Positions 1 through 12,865 of a DNA stretch of 64,000 nucleotides are shown piece after piece. Source of the stretch: Gracilaria domingensis. Lineage: Eukaryota; Rhodophyta; Florideophyceae; Gracilariales; Gracilariaceae. The notes under the pieces are model-generated. The model made no database searches. It was not told the DNA's origin and worked only from the letters and a program-made list of their open reading frames with translations. Position 1 is the first letter of the stretch. Each line of letters opens with the position of its first letter. A program made the position numbers and the translations under genes. The stretch is taken from positions 275,561 through 339,560 of the forward strand of contig VCMS01000042.1 in the NCBI GenBank assembly GCA_022539475.1, read 5' to 3'.

Positions 1-266
1 ACGAAGCCCTCCGAGGGTGGGGGGAGATTATGCTCGATTTCCGCGCGGTTTAGGAGCCAATATAGAGGTTCCGTGCGGGAGCTTCAGCCGATGACTAACC
101 TTTCCCATTCGGAGTTCTCGTATACCGTAGCAGAAATACTATTCGTGCGTAAGTTAGTGTAGGTGTTGTGTCAGTTCTGTTAGTTGATTAGCAGTTAGAG
201 TAGACACTCTTCGTGCATTGGACTATTTGAAAACCGGTCGGGGTCATTGAAGGGAAAAATGGGGAT
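1..266 (-). repeat. Tail of the 3' LTR of gypsy element 1
   Basis: This non-coding stretch lies directly outside a pyrimidine run at 267-279 that reads as a polypurine tract on the minus strand. It shares the word GCAGAAATACTA with the LTRs of the young gypsy element at 28-40 kb, at a similar distance from the LTR edge (about 135 against 147 bases). The LTR start lies beyond the window. Confidence 0.55.
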
Positions 267-3200
267 TATTCCCCCTCCTAGATTAAGACGACTCCGCTCG
301 GCTTACGCGCTTCCAGTAGCGCGCGAGAAAGTGTTGCGATATGTTCTCTGGGGGTTCCCAGAAGTCACCTGCAGCACCATATCCGTACCACCGTACAGGG
401 TAAACCATTCCGTGCGGAGGGTCATCAGAGACTCCGTGAGCCATGGTCTTTTTCACGACTCCGATGGTGTCCGCTTGGTCCGCCGCAGACGCAGACGGGT
501 CAGTTAGATTGTTAGTAGGTTCCGAAACGGGTTCCTCAGTAAGAGGACCTTCCCGGTCGGCTTCTACGCTGCGCTGCCGTTCAACTGTCACCGGTTGTGA
601 CCGATTCCGAGCAGGAGCGCGTGTGACGCGGTCAATGCTGACAGTATCGTGTATACCGTCAACATCGATTGTGACAGTAGATTCCGTTGCGGAGACGACC
701 TTGTAGGGTTCCGTCGTCTTCGACAACAGCCTCCGCGACGTGCGGTCATGTTCCTCAAGAACACCACCGGTCGGAGTGGTCTTCGAACGATCAAGGAACA
801 CCTCTTCTCCGGCAGTGAAGCGTGGAGTTGCCTGTACGGATTTGTCGAAGTTCTCCTTATACCGGCGTTGTGCGTTCGTCAGACGGTTCCGCGCGGATTG
901 AAGCGTAGCCTTCAGGAGGCGTAGGGTGTAACGCTTCATCTGAGTCGGCGTAGGTTGTGTTGGCGTAGCAGGATCCTTAGCGGAGCTCGGCTCATCAAGG
1001 AACACGTTCGGCGGAACACGGGTTAACGCCAAGTAGAATGGTTTGGTGCCCGTGCTTCGGTGAACTTGTAGACTGTATCCGTACGTAAGTGGCTGTACGT
1101 ATGCGTGCCAGCTCGACTGGTGATCGGCAACGTAGTGTCGAAAGCGCTGTACCAGCGTTCGATTGAACCGTTCGGCCTGGCCATTCGTCTGAGGGTGGTA
1201 TGCCGTTGTGGTGACGTGTTTCGTACCCAGCGAGTGACAAACTTTCTCGAAGAACTTCGCGACGAATTTAGGTCCGTTATCGGTGAGTAAGTAATCAGGG
1301 ATCCCGTACGAATAGACCAAGGTCTCCAGAAATGTTTTGGCCACAACTGGAGCAGTGGTAGACCGTTGCGGGATAGCCCTGCAGAGCTTCGTGAACCGGT
1401 CGGTGATCACCAAGATGTACTCCGCCCCGTTCACGGACTTCGGAAAAGGACCGACAATGTCCATAGCCGCAAACTAGAGTGGGCCCGTTGCGGGAAAGAG
1501 CTTCAGCCGTTTCTGAAAACGGTGTCGTCTGCCGCGGATGGCTGCGCACGAGCGGCAATCCCGAACGGTTTGGTATACATCATTGGCTATCTGCGGCCAG
1601 TAAAACTCTCTGCGGAGAGTGTTGTACATACGAGTTCCGCCCGGGTGTCCTTCCAAGCGCGGGTAGTGCGATAGATAGAGCACGCGCGGAACAATTGTGT
1701 GGGGCACCACCTTCTGCAGTGCTCCGTCCAGGGGCGAGCGGCAAATGAGTACTCCGTGGCGGTTAACGTCGAAGAGGGTAATGCCGTTACCATGTCCTTC
1801 CGCACGGACTTGCAGTACTCGTCCTCGGCCTGAGCTCGAATAAGCTCTTCCAAGGTGACCGGTTGGACTTCAGTTTCCTCCACCACGATAGCCATAACCT
1901 CAGGGCATCTAATCGGTGCATTCTCGTCGCACCAGTCCACTGCGACATCCTTAATGACTTCGCCGTCGATAATGACATCCGCTATGAGGCCTCCATCATC
2001 TTCCGTTTGGTCTGCTAACAAGAGACAAAGGATCTCCTCGTCAAGATGAGTCCCGTCTTCACCGTCCGTTTGAATTCGTGAGAGCGCATCAGAGGCCCGG
2101 TGTTTAATGCCCGGTCGGTGTACGATATCAAAGTCGTACTTCATGAGACGAAGTCGCCATCGAGCGAGCCGTCCGGAGGCATCCGCCAGATTGAGTATCC
2201 GCTTCAGCGCGTGGTGATCCGTTCGGAGGGTAGACCTTCCCATCTCTAGATACGGGCGGAAGTGCAATATTGCCCATACTACCGCGAGGCATTCCCGTTC
2301 GGTTGTGGAATAAGCCCGTTCGGCTTTCGTCAAAGAGCGACTCCAGTATCCGATAGGGAGAAGATCAATGTCTGGTTGCTTCTGTAACAAGACGGACCCG
2401 ACTTGTTTGTCACAGGCGTCAGTGTCCAGAATGTACGGCATATCCTGACGTGGAATAGCCAGGATGGGAGGCCGTATTAACCGTTGACAGATCTCGTCAA
2501 ATGCTTCATATTTCGTATCGTTCAGTGTCTCGAAGTTGACCGGTTGGCCTTTCTCGACTTTGCGGTTCAGAGGATCCGCAATTCGGGCAAAGCTCTGCAC
2601 GAAGCGTCGGAAGACGTTGCAGAGTCCCAAGAACGACCGAAGCTCCGTCTGGTTGGTGAGTGGTTTAGCCGCTCGGATAGCATCTTGAGTCTCCGTAGAG
2701 ACCTGTTGCTCTCCAGGACGGATAACGTGGCCCAAGTAATCCACAGTACCACTAAAGAAGTAGCACTTATCCAGACGTAGAACTATTCCAGACGATCGGA
2801 GGAGTGATAAGATAGTCCGAACATGGTCGTAATGTTCAGCAACCGTGCGGGATTAGATTATGACGTCATCAAGATAGACTAACGCGTACTGTCATTTCAC
2901 ACGAGACAGTATGATATCCAGCGCTCTCTGGAAGGTCGCTGGTGCGTTCTTCAATCCGAACGGCATTCGAATATACCGATACAGTCCCATGTGGGAAGTA
3001 AACGTGGTCTTATCCCGGTCGGCTTCATCCACTTCGGTCTGCCAATATCCGCTGTTGGCGTCCAGGGTGGAAAATATCTTCGCCTCCCGAGTGAATCGAT
3101 ACACTCCTCCATTCTCGGTAATGGATACGTATCCCGAACGGTAACTGCGTTAAGACGGCGGTAGTCTACACAAAAGCGTAGATTGCCGTCCTTCTTCTGA

Positions 3201-6200
3201 GCGAACACGACCGGGCTCGCTCACTCGGCCGATGAAGGCTCAACTACACCCATCTCCAGCTGCTTGGTGACCTCCTTGCGTTCAAGTTCCCGACGCGCAG
3301 GACCCACTCGGTATGGCATCTGGTAGATAAGTTCCGTACCAGGTTCCAATTGGATCCGGTGCTTCGCGGCAGCGATACGGCCTAGATGGCCGTCCCACAT
3401 GCCCCGAAAAGGTCTGAGTAGCTCGATAACATTATCCAGCTCGGAAGCAAACTCAGAGGACAACTGCACCTTAGAGATCCAGTCATCTTCCGGGTCCGAC
3501 GCTGGCTCGTGCCCGTTTGGTGTATCCGTGTCGGTATTAGAAAGAGACTCAGACTTGGGGCCTCCCTCTTTAGTTTCGTCGCTCAAGATAAAAATTGCGG
3601 GGTTATCAGAGCGATAGGAGATGGTAAGGCTATACCAACCATTGTGCCTTTGTGAAGGCGTACCGAACGGTCGGAAAAGCTAGCCACCTGAACATAGAAA
3701 GGGATATCCGGTCGGAGTTCCATTACACCGTTAGCAAGAAGAGTGAGCTCTTCTCTATGAGCCGTACGGTGGTGTTCTTGAATAAACATCAGACCAGCGG
3801 CCTTAGTGGTTACCAGAACGTGAGATTCCGACATCGGAGGTATCGTAACCGGGGGGGCAACGCGAATCTTATTGGACGGCGTCGTCCGGTCCGTAGTAGG
3901 AGAATGGTTCTGAGGGTATCCGGGCGGAGTTGTGCTTCGCCCAGATGCGGATTGAATAGCAACGGGGTGTGAGTGCCGTAGCACGACAGTCCGTTTCGGA
4001 GGTAGAATCGCCAAAACATATCTGTCAATAAACGAGGTACCGAGAAGGCAGCTGACCGCAAGGTTGCTGGCTACCAAGATCGGTACCCGTACGTGCAGAA
4101 CTCCAAGTCGTACCAGAACAGTACAACACCGAGAATGTCCATCCGATTACGGGAAGCATCCGTAATGTTCTGGACCTTTCGTGGTTGTAGATGCGTCTTC
4201 TAGTGTGGTGGGAAGTGCCGCTCATGGATGAGATTTGGGCCGGCGCCAGTGTCGAGAACGCCCGTAAATGGATACATTACCGATCGGGAAAAGCCGACGG
4301 AGAAATTCACTTTATAGTGGTCGCTGCTCATCAACATAACTGGCGTGGCCGACTCATACTCATCCAAAGCTTGTAAAGCGACTGTTCGTCCGGATCGGAG
4401 GCAGGATCAGTACAGTCTACTTTGGTGAGGCGCTTCGGCCCTGGAGGACGGTGCACCTCTACGCGTCCTCTGTTCCGTTTTCCTGCTCCACTGCTGCGTT
4501 CTCCTCGACAACCATGACCGGTTGGGAAGCAACACAGCGTTCCACAGGAGCAGCGCGGACAGGCGTAGCCGAACGTGCACCACTAGAAATCCGAGCGGAG
4601 CCGTCACGGTTGTAGTACCCTTCCTCTCGGCGGAGATGGTAGTTCTTCTCCAGTGCGGCAAGAAGAGCTTCTCGAACACCGGGCGGGATCATCTTGCAAT
4701 GATCCGGTTCCCTGGAAAGGCAGATCCGACACGGGCGATCCATCAGCCGTTCTTGAGACCGCGCTGTCTGCGTAGCCGTTTGAGACGTAATGGCAGTCGC
4801 CGTGCGGTAAGAGTCCGACCGTGAATAATTCGAAGGTTACGACGGCTTCCTCGGAACCGACGAAGTCGAACTACGTCGCCCGAATGCAACTACTGCTTCA
4901 TCATCGTCCGAGTCGGTGGCGAAAGATTCTGTTTCAGTGCTCTGCAAGCTCAAGATCTTCCTTCCCGTGGAGCGGCTTGTTACTGCCTTAGTTCCAGACG
5001 GACGCAGCGTTGGCGTGTCAATCCAAACGGATTGACGTTTCGCCGAGCGGTGCGTGTCGCCATACGACTCGGTATACCTCGCGAGCGCATCGTAGCCGAT
5101 AGACGGATGCTTCGTGAGGTGGTTACGCACCTTCGCCCGTATGGAAGGCAGTAAACCCTCCACAAAGAAGGACTTCAATCTCCTGTCGGAGAAGACATTG
5201 CCACAGCGAAGGGCCTTCGTCCACAGTATCTGAGAGTATTCCGTCTCGGACATCCCAGAAGACTGGCGGTAGAGAGTGACATCCGCATAGGCGTCAGCAA
5301 TGACTTCATCCGTAGCGTACGTAGTCAACAAAAAGTTGATAATCTCTGAGTACGTACGGAGCATCTCACCCCGACGTACATCAACGGCGCCCGTTTCTCC
5401 CAGGAGCCTGGACTGGATCAAAGCATGAGCCGGTCCGGTCACGTAGAATTGGAAGCACCAAAAGTGCTGCTGCCTCGGACAGTCCGTTGTGGTTGCAAGC
5501 GGTCTTGAACCGTTGCAGAAAGTTCAGGACTGATATAGAATCCGCACCGGAGAAGGAATGTCCCTTCATCTGGACATTCAATTTCTTCTCGTAGCGCCCA
5601 ATCTTGCGCGCTACCCTCGCATTATATCGGTGACTGCGGTTGTCCAACCGATACGTGCGGTAGTCCACCACCTTGATGAACAGTTCGTTCAGCGGTCTGA
5701 TACACCTGGGCACTCCCTTCTTCGAACGGAAACGATGCCGATCGGAGTGGCGTTTGCGATCAGAACGGTCTGAGTCCTCGTCACTGTCAGTTCTGGAAAC
5801 GGCATCAGATCTATCCGAGCGGTCAGAATCACTACCCGAATCAGAAGAGCGTCGTTTCTGTCTACGACGACGTCGGTTCTTCCGAGCGCGGCGGTCATCC
5901 GAACCGGAGGAATCATCAGGCCTACCGCCCTTCCTGCGGCGGCCTCTTTTCTCGTCTTCAGAAGAGTCGTCTGAATCTCCGTTCGGGCCATCTCGATGAG
6001 GAACCACCGGGAGGACAGGAGCCATGGGGGCACTCTGCTGGCCCCCTTCTGGGTGCGGCTCATTGTTTCGCTCGGCGGGTAAGTAGCCAGCGGCTAAGTC
6101 CGGTAGGACAAGTAGAGACTTGGAAAGGGGTGGCAACGTTGCCGTTGCCGTGTAAACTGCCGGTGGGCCTTCCTGTTCACCTTCACCAAATCCGATCGGT

Positions 6201-6753
6201 ATCAACTGTTGTATAGTCGCCTCGGCAGTCTCACGGACTGTCGGGGTTATTACGTCGGTCAACAACTCCGGAAGGCGTTCATGAAGATAACGCTCAACCA
6301 GAACGGGAACACGAGCTTCAATCTCGTTCTTCAGCTTGTAATGCCAGTAAGGCTCAAGCTGTTTCCACAGTTCTGGAAAAATCTTCGGCGTACGTTCCGA
6401 AGAGTTCTGTCCGGTCGGAGCAGAGAGTTGCGGAAGCGACTGTGCTCTGTCCAAACTCACTGGAGCTTCATTATTCTGGTGGGAAGAAGCGGCGGCGGCC
6501 TGGGGAGCCTCGAGGACTTGCGCAAAAGTACCTCGGGGCTCTCCAGGCGGAAGTCGGGGGCAGGGGCAGTGCCACGGGCACTTCGGCGGCCAACCGAAGC
6601 GGTATCCGAAGCGGTCTGCGGGGGAGGCTGGACGAACTGAGCCAGTTCTTTTTCGACATCAACCCTTACGGTCGGTTCCACATTTGCGTCACCTGCATTC
6701 ATCACGAGATATCTTCTTCAGATCTGTTGGTACTCTGTACGGAAACCACGAAT

Positions 6754-6776
6754 CCCACTTCTAGGTGGGGAGACCA
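6754..6776 (-). other. Primer binding site of gypsy element 1, with LTR start at 6778
   Basis: On the minus strand the sequence TGGTCTCCCCACCTAGAAG lies one base from the LTR edge (TGTGAGATAG, plus strand, from 6778). It begins with TGG, complementary to a tRNA CCA end, and is nearly the same as the site in the young element at 39026-39046. Both families therefore seem to use the same tRNA primer. Confidence 0.6.
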
Positions 6777-7599
6777 ATGTGAGATAGCGCCGTCAGGCGA
6801 AAGAGTCCTAGAGGCGCAATCCGAGTAAGTTCATAAGCGAGGCGTGTAGTCCCGTGATCCGGTCGGGTATAAGTGTAACGCGTGGAAACGAACGCCAGCA
6901 TCGGGCGATCGTAGGGAGACTGGGCGGTTGGGAGCCTCAGACACGGTCGAGATACGCGCGTTGAGTCTGAACGGCTTGTAAACCTAGTAATTGTCCCGCA
7001 CAGTATAGTATCGCAGGTCTGCTTTCGCAAACTAGTAGTTTGGGACGGTGGTGCTTACCCTTTACTAGTTGAGTGTACGGGACGAGCGGAGGTGCATAAG
7101 TAGCACCTCGACGCTGCAACTCACGGCGTACAGTCCGAATCGGCACCCTGCCCACTTGGCGAAAATATCCAGAGGTGGAGCGGGTGCCATCTATCTACAA
7201 CTATGCTACGTGTAGTTCCTATCGTACAAGTCCGCACGGCCTGCCATCTCCGCACACGTGGGACACCTCGCATGTCCTGCCAACCTCTGACACACCCCTT
7301 CTTACCTGCCACACCGATCGGTTCAACCACACCACAGCGCTGACCTCACTATACTACAGCAAGCAGGACGAACCAATTTGGTGGCGCATAGGAATTTCTC
7401 GGTTTGGCAAGCGTAAAGAGGAACGGAATCACCCGTGCCTCAATAACGACTGTAAAGGGATACACCGTCTCAAATAATGCCCCAAAATGTCGACCGACAG
7501 CAAGAGAAAACTGTTTGAGAAGCGTTACGGCAGAGAAGAAACGAAACGCGCAAAGGCACTCAAATCTATTCAACCAGAAAGCACTAAAGTACGGAATTC

Positions 7600-9300
7600 A
7601 TAGGAAGGAGATTTTAAAGTTGCCTTAGAAGGCTCGCTTCTTGACGTCACTTTAGAAGACTGTGGTGCAAACTTTAGCTTGGTCGATTTGAATACTTTGG
7701 AAATGGTAAAGGCCGCTGTCTGGGATCTACACGTGAAGACTTTTGACAAACCTGTTCCCCTAGTAGGTGCTTTCAAGATGGAGAATGAACGTCCAGTATT
7801 CGCCACAAAATTGGTTGCATTGACAATAACTCTGAATCTCCCGGGATTGACTACTCCAGTTCGTGTTCGAGGAGTAATTTTCTACGTTTTAGGCAAATCG
7901 ATGGATGAGGTCCTCCTCGGCCGACCATTTCTAAATTCGTTTGAATTCAACCTGAACCATCATCTGGTTCGTGTCGACAGGAAATACACAACCGTCACGT
8001 CGATGATTTGGATCGGGAGCAATTCAAGATTGCTACTGCAGAGTATTAGGGCCTCCATTACTCCAACAAATATGAAGATTTTATCGAATGACCTGAATGT
8101 TTGGCAGCAGGAATTTGCAACAACAGTACAGCTTCAATTGATCAGACATTCGCCCGAACTGTTTCGGAGACCAGAAGCAACGGATTATCCACAAAGGGAG
8201 TCGCTTGTCTCGAAGGTATCCTTGCAGAGTATCGTGATATGTTTCGTCTTAAGCTGGGTTCTGACCCTCTTGTGAAGTTACTGCCTTTGGCGATAACCAC
8301 AGTTGAGAACCACAAACCATATTGTTCTCCGCAGAGGCGCTGTAGCCCTCAACAGCCGATACTTCATCCTTCAAACGGTACGGGAACTGGGAGCGGTGGG
8401 CGCAATCTTCAAGAACCCATCTGCTCAATGGGCTTCACCTCTACTTGCAGTTACAAAACCGGGATCTTTCAAACTATGGTTCACTGTCCACCTTAGAGGA
8501 CCCAACGCCCGTGCTTTCCCCATTCAGTCAGCGATGGCACACTTGGAATCAAAGTTACAGGGTATCACTGGCAGCACTGGCTTCGCAAATATCAATCTCG
8601 CGAATGGATATTGGCAAGTGCCACTCTCTACCGAATCGCAGAAAATGATGTCCATCCAGAGACCAATCTGTGTTTATTCTTTTCGCCGCCTCCTTCAAGA
8701 TGCACTAGCAAAACGTTTGACGGACAAGTCAGAAAAATGGTACAGTCGATCGACGATTTTCTATTCTAAGCCCGCGAAGAGAATCAGCTACTGGATGACA
8801 TTGAAGCTTTTTCTCGCGTCTGCAAAGACATCTGATTCAAACTACAAGTTGAGAAAGCGCACTCTTTTTCGCACCGCGTTCAAGTTTGTGGGCGCATCAT
8901 CACACTTGAAGGTGTTCAGTGCCACCCTCATCACTACGAATCAATCGTATCCATAAAGACATTTTCAAAGGCGGGTGAGCTGTAAAAATTGGTGTTTGCT
9001 ACAAATTAGATGCGAAATCTGATTTCCTCTTATTCAGAGAAAATTGTTCTTTCACAACAGCTTCTGGGGACATGTTACATGCAAGTGAGAAAGCGAACGA
9101 AACGAGCTCTTCGAAATCTTTCATTGAACAGCTCATGGAGCGCAACCAATGACGCAGCTTTCACTGCCATCAAGGGAAAATTAGCTGCTTCAGTGAAGCT
9201 TACTCAACCTAAGCCAGATCATCAGATGTGTCTTTTCAATAGCATGCGACCGATGTGGAGGCACGCCTTGCTATTTTACACAACATGGGAGTGCTATGAT
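7600..9300 (+). mobile_element. Second Ty3/gypsy-like fossil (protease and reverse transcriptase remnants)
   Basis: Plus-strand remnants resemble the protease and reverse transcriptase of a Ty3/gypsy element. They include an aspartic-protease-like region with an LEDCGANFSL core near 7.65 kb, a segment ending in LLGRPFLN, and an RT region with SPLLAVTKPG and NLANGYWQVPL near 8.4-8.6 kb. It is heavily decayed with several breaks. Neither LTRs nor an integrase region were recognised. It faces opposite to element 1 and belongs to a different lineage by sequence. Confidence 0.7.
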
Positions 9301-9897
9301 TGAAAAGGTAGAAGCCGATTTTCGATAGTGTTCGGGCTCACGCCCACCGAACAACGTTGTCAGAAAGAAGGCCTATAAGGCCTACGTTTATGAACGATAG
9401 GGAGTGATGGGAAAAGGTATAAGAGTTCAAATCCCAAACTGTGTTCTGGAAGGTATCCGAAGGAAGTGGCCAGACCCTGTGGGATCGTATATGGGATTCA
9501 AGTCGAGATAGCTTCAATTCTTGAACGGTACTCGTGCCGCTTTTAAGGTGGCAATTACTTTGTTCCGTCTATTGCGGTGATTATTGGTTGATACAGAGGC
9601 CTTGGCGGCGACAATTGCGTGATACACTTCAGGTTTGTCAACTCGAAACAGTTCATGGTGATGATAGAGACTGAAGCAGTTGACGTGGAAACCTCGTTGG
9701 TATGGAGAAAATGAATACATCGTGTAAATGCCGCCCTGTTTCTGCGAAAGAAATTTAAACAGGAAGCAACGATTACTTCGTCTAGCGGTTGTATCCCGCA
9801 AAGGGTGCGTTGCATTCTCTGGCGCTTTCGCGGATGTATTTTGAATATGTAACGGTTCAGGTGCCTTGGAGATGGAGAGGGCTGCCTGGTTTTGTTT
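9301..9897. other. Non-coding stretch left of the piggyBac remnant
   Basis: Nothing here reads as a gene. It may hold the 3' flank and left end of the piggyBac element, but I did not find the expected TTAA plus CCCTTT terminus. Confidence 0.4.
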
Positions 9898-10786
9898 CTA
9901 TTCCACGTGATTCCTGACCAGCCCCATGATGATGCGATATTTCATTTGACGTACATCAATGACAGTCTCCCCCGATGTTCCTAATGCTTTTAGAAGTGCG
10001 TGCGCGTTCAACACAGATGCGTCAAGAATGAAGGTCAGAACTTTCATTGTCACTCTTCGCTCTTTACGGACTGTAGGTAACGTCGAACGGAATTGGTCAA
10101 ACCTGTCAACGCCGTTCATCAACAGGTTGTATGCTGCAATGACTGCAGGGGCAGGGATTACTGTCCGCTGCATTAATTCGTTACCGATCCATCTATGTAA
10201 TATGGCTAGGCCGTGAACACATGATATGGAATGCTCGTCAGGGTTTTGAATGCGAAAAGTAGGAGTACTTGCAAGATCGTTCGTGTAAAATATGACGACA
10301 GCACGATCTTTGAACACGATATACCCTGTACCCTCTGCGACTTTCACGTCATCCTTTCCACCGTTTACTTTCTCTAACACCTGCACGAGTCTCCACTCTC
10401 CCCGATTAGCGTGTTTGAGGGCCTCCACTGCCTCCTTTAGTGCAGGGCGGTTTATGCCGTCTACATTTTTCAACCGCACTGTACCTAAGACCTTACCTTC
10501 TCCATCTGTAAGTGAATGAAGTTGGCGGGCGAGCGGATGTCGACTATAAAAATTGTCCACTCCATCAGTCGTCCATGATGCGGTGTTGGAAGTAGAAGAG
10601 TTTGGTCAACCATTTGAGCACACCACAAAGCAGATGCTTTTGATTTTGGTACCAGGTTTCCATCTATACCACGGTTTGCCGCTCCGCGCATTTCGCGAAA
10701 CACGTTCGTGTAGCGTTCTACTGCTGACTGTCCCATGCTGTTCCCTGAGCCATTGTCCTGCAACGAGTGAAGATAGGCGTGCGTCC

Positions 10787-11681
10787 TGTGGGGCAAACTC
10801 GGAAGAGTGAAAACCCACCAGACTGTCCAAAGGTTCGCTCTCTTGCGAGATGGCAGAACAGCGACGGAGCCCTCTGTACCACCGCAGCTCGGGTGTGAGT
10901 CCGAATTGGCAACTGGCTATACCTACAGAGGTGCCAGGTACGATCGTGGGGAAACGATGAGACACTCCAGAGATGGGGAGATATCGGCAACGATGCGACG
11001 CTACCAATGACCGGTGTAGTCTCGAGAGGGAAAGCAGCACACAACAGCAACAAACAACCAACACCCACACGCGACGGGTAGAGCCTCCTCGGCGCTGTGC
11101 CCGGAGCGGGGCGAGATCCTCCAACAGGGATGCACGCGGTTCCATAACCACGGCGAAACTCTATACAGAATCGGATCACTTCGTAATCTAGTCTGATACC
11201 TCTTTGGTATGACTCGCAAGTCCTGACATCAACGACAGATGTTCTTCAAGTACCAAGAGGGTAAAACCACCGTAACCAGACGCAGTTATACTCGCGAGAG
11301 TGGTAACCCACGTAGGCGGTTGGGGCTAGAGCCTCACTCGTGCTGAGTTCACTCAAAAGAGCGCTACTCGACAAAGAGTTCACTTGGGGAGTGTTCGGGT
11401 TGACTTTACAAAGGTGCTCGCGATGGTGAGGTCGAGCTCACCTATGTAGCTCTAAACTAACTATGTACGCGTGGTGCACAGCCGCAGGGGTGCGTACACG
11501 TGACTAATCCAGTGTCAGGCGCCTCAGGTGCACCACCTAACCTCCCATATTATGCACACACGGTCCTGTCATACTCGCGTCCACCTAGCGGTATTAGCCA
11601 GCAATAGCAACCCTGATTACAAGTAAAACTCTGGGAAAGCCAACCAAAAGTAACCTCCAAAATTGGGTCCCACTCATACAT
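10787..11681 (+). mobile_element. Gypsy-type LTR (probably solo) inside the piggyBac element
   Basis: It starts TGTGGGGCAAAC, closely matching the TGTGGTGCAAAACCC start of the LTRs at 28137 and 39050, and ends near CATACA. No coding capacity for retroelement proteins is seen between the piggyBac blocks on either side. No clear target duplication was found. The right boundary is approximate. Confidence 0.5.
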
Positions 11682-11963
11682 TGGGAGTGCATCCTCCTAT
11701 ACTTATCCCTGACTATACGAGTTGCATCATCCCGATTACCACGCGGTATGTGTTGCTATACACGTCCAGCCAACCACAGCGTAGAGCCGTACGCCAAACT
11801 TCACTGGCTTGCTCTTCATGTATTTCCGTGCCTTTGTCTGCCCCTTACATTTAATTGTATTCTCATCCAGAAAGCTAACATCAACAGGGACGGCAATGGT
11901 CGCCGCGTTTCTTGCAAAGTGTTCGAGGACGTGACGCGAGTGCCGCACGGATCTTGTAGAGCA

Positions 11964-12865
11964 TGTAGAGCAAAACCCTGCGCTAGGCGCGATGGTGAAT
12001 CTCCACTAGGATGTCCGAGTCCTACTCCCTGGATGGGATAGAAACAGCGGTAGAACCCTCTGTCCGTGCTCGAGTCGCGAGACGAGCCGCGTGTAAGACC
12101 GGAGACGGTGACTGGATATACCTGCAGAGGTGAGATGCAAAGAACGGTGTAGATCCAGAGGTGAAGTGTGATCCGAACCTGGAGAGCTGGAGAAAAAGGG
12201 AACATGTCAACAGGGGAAAGCTCACGGTGCAACCCACCGGAGCAAAGCTACGGACCGTGCCAACCGGCGGGAACAGGTCCGATAGCGGAGCGACGCACAA
12301 AGGTGTGCCAAAATATACCCAATACTGGGGCGGAAGCAATACCTGAACCAAGTGAACGGGTGACAACAACAGTCACGAAAGTAAACAACAAAATATAAGG
12401 ACAACAACAATGGACCGATACAACGGTAGATATAACAAGGATTCCAGAGATGGCAAGATGCAAGCTTCCTAAGTGACCCTGAGGGGTAGTAGCGCCGAAA
12501 CCAATCGTGGTTACTCTCCGAGGGGAGTGGTAAACCTACGTAGGCAGCTGTCTACTATAGCCCGATCCTCAACAGGACGCGACTCAGTTGTCCATTTACT
12601 CGGAGGCTCCAGCGTGAGATCACCCGAGCATATATACTATTACTACTACGGTATCTACAATGCACACCTCCTGAGGGTCATACACGTGGACGAAGCACTA
12701 TCAGGGTGCAGGGTATTCCCCAACGGGCGTGGCACAAATATCTAACTAACCAGCTCCACCACGTGGCCTACTATCACACCTACTAGGCACTTCCCATGCA
12801 GGGTCCACCTATTAAGGGTCCAACCAAACCATCCCAACAATACCCAAAATTAAACGGAGTTTTCA
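11964..12865 (+). mobile_element. Second gypsy-type LTR (probably solo) inside the piggyBac element
   Basis: It starts TGTAGAGCAAAACCC, again like the LTRs of the 28-40 kb element, and shares an internal GGTAGAACCCTC-like word with them. It also shares a GAGTGGTAA-(A/C)CC(A/T)ACGTAGGC stretch with the LTR at 10787-11681, so the two are relatives. No gag or pol lies next to it. The right boundary is approximate. Confidence 0.5.

Larger units (their letters stand above)
1..7180 (-). mobile_element. Ty3/gypsy chromovirus fossil (element 1)
   Basis: An old LTR retrotransposon lies on the minus strand. From right to left it shows a gag region with a long Arg/Ser/Asp-rich stretch (about 4.8-6.5 kb), aspartic protease and reverse transcriptase (about 2.9-4.3 kb), RNase H and integrase zinc finger (about 1.5-2.7 kb), and an integrase core ending in a chromodomain-like segment with the RWYGYG signature (about 0.3-1.5 kb). 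The chromodomain places it among the chromoviruses. It is clearly broken, with on the order of ten breaks, so it is an old copy. The left LTR runs off the window. The right LTR begins at 6778, but I could not match its far end to the left LTR, so the right boundary is approximate. Confidence 0.85.
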
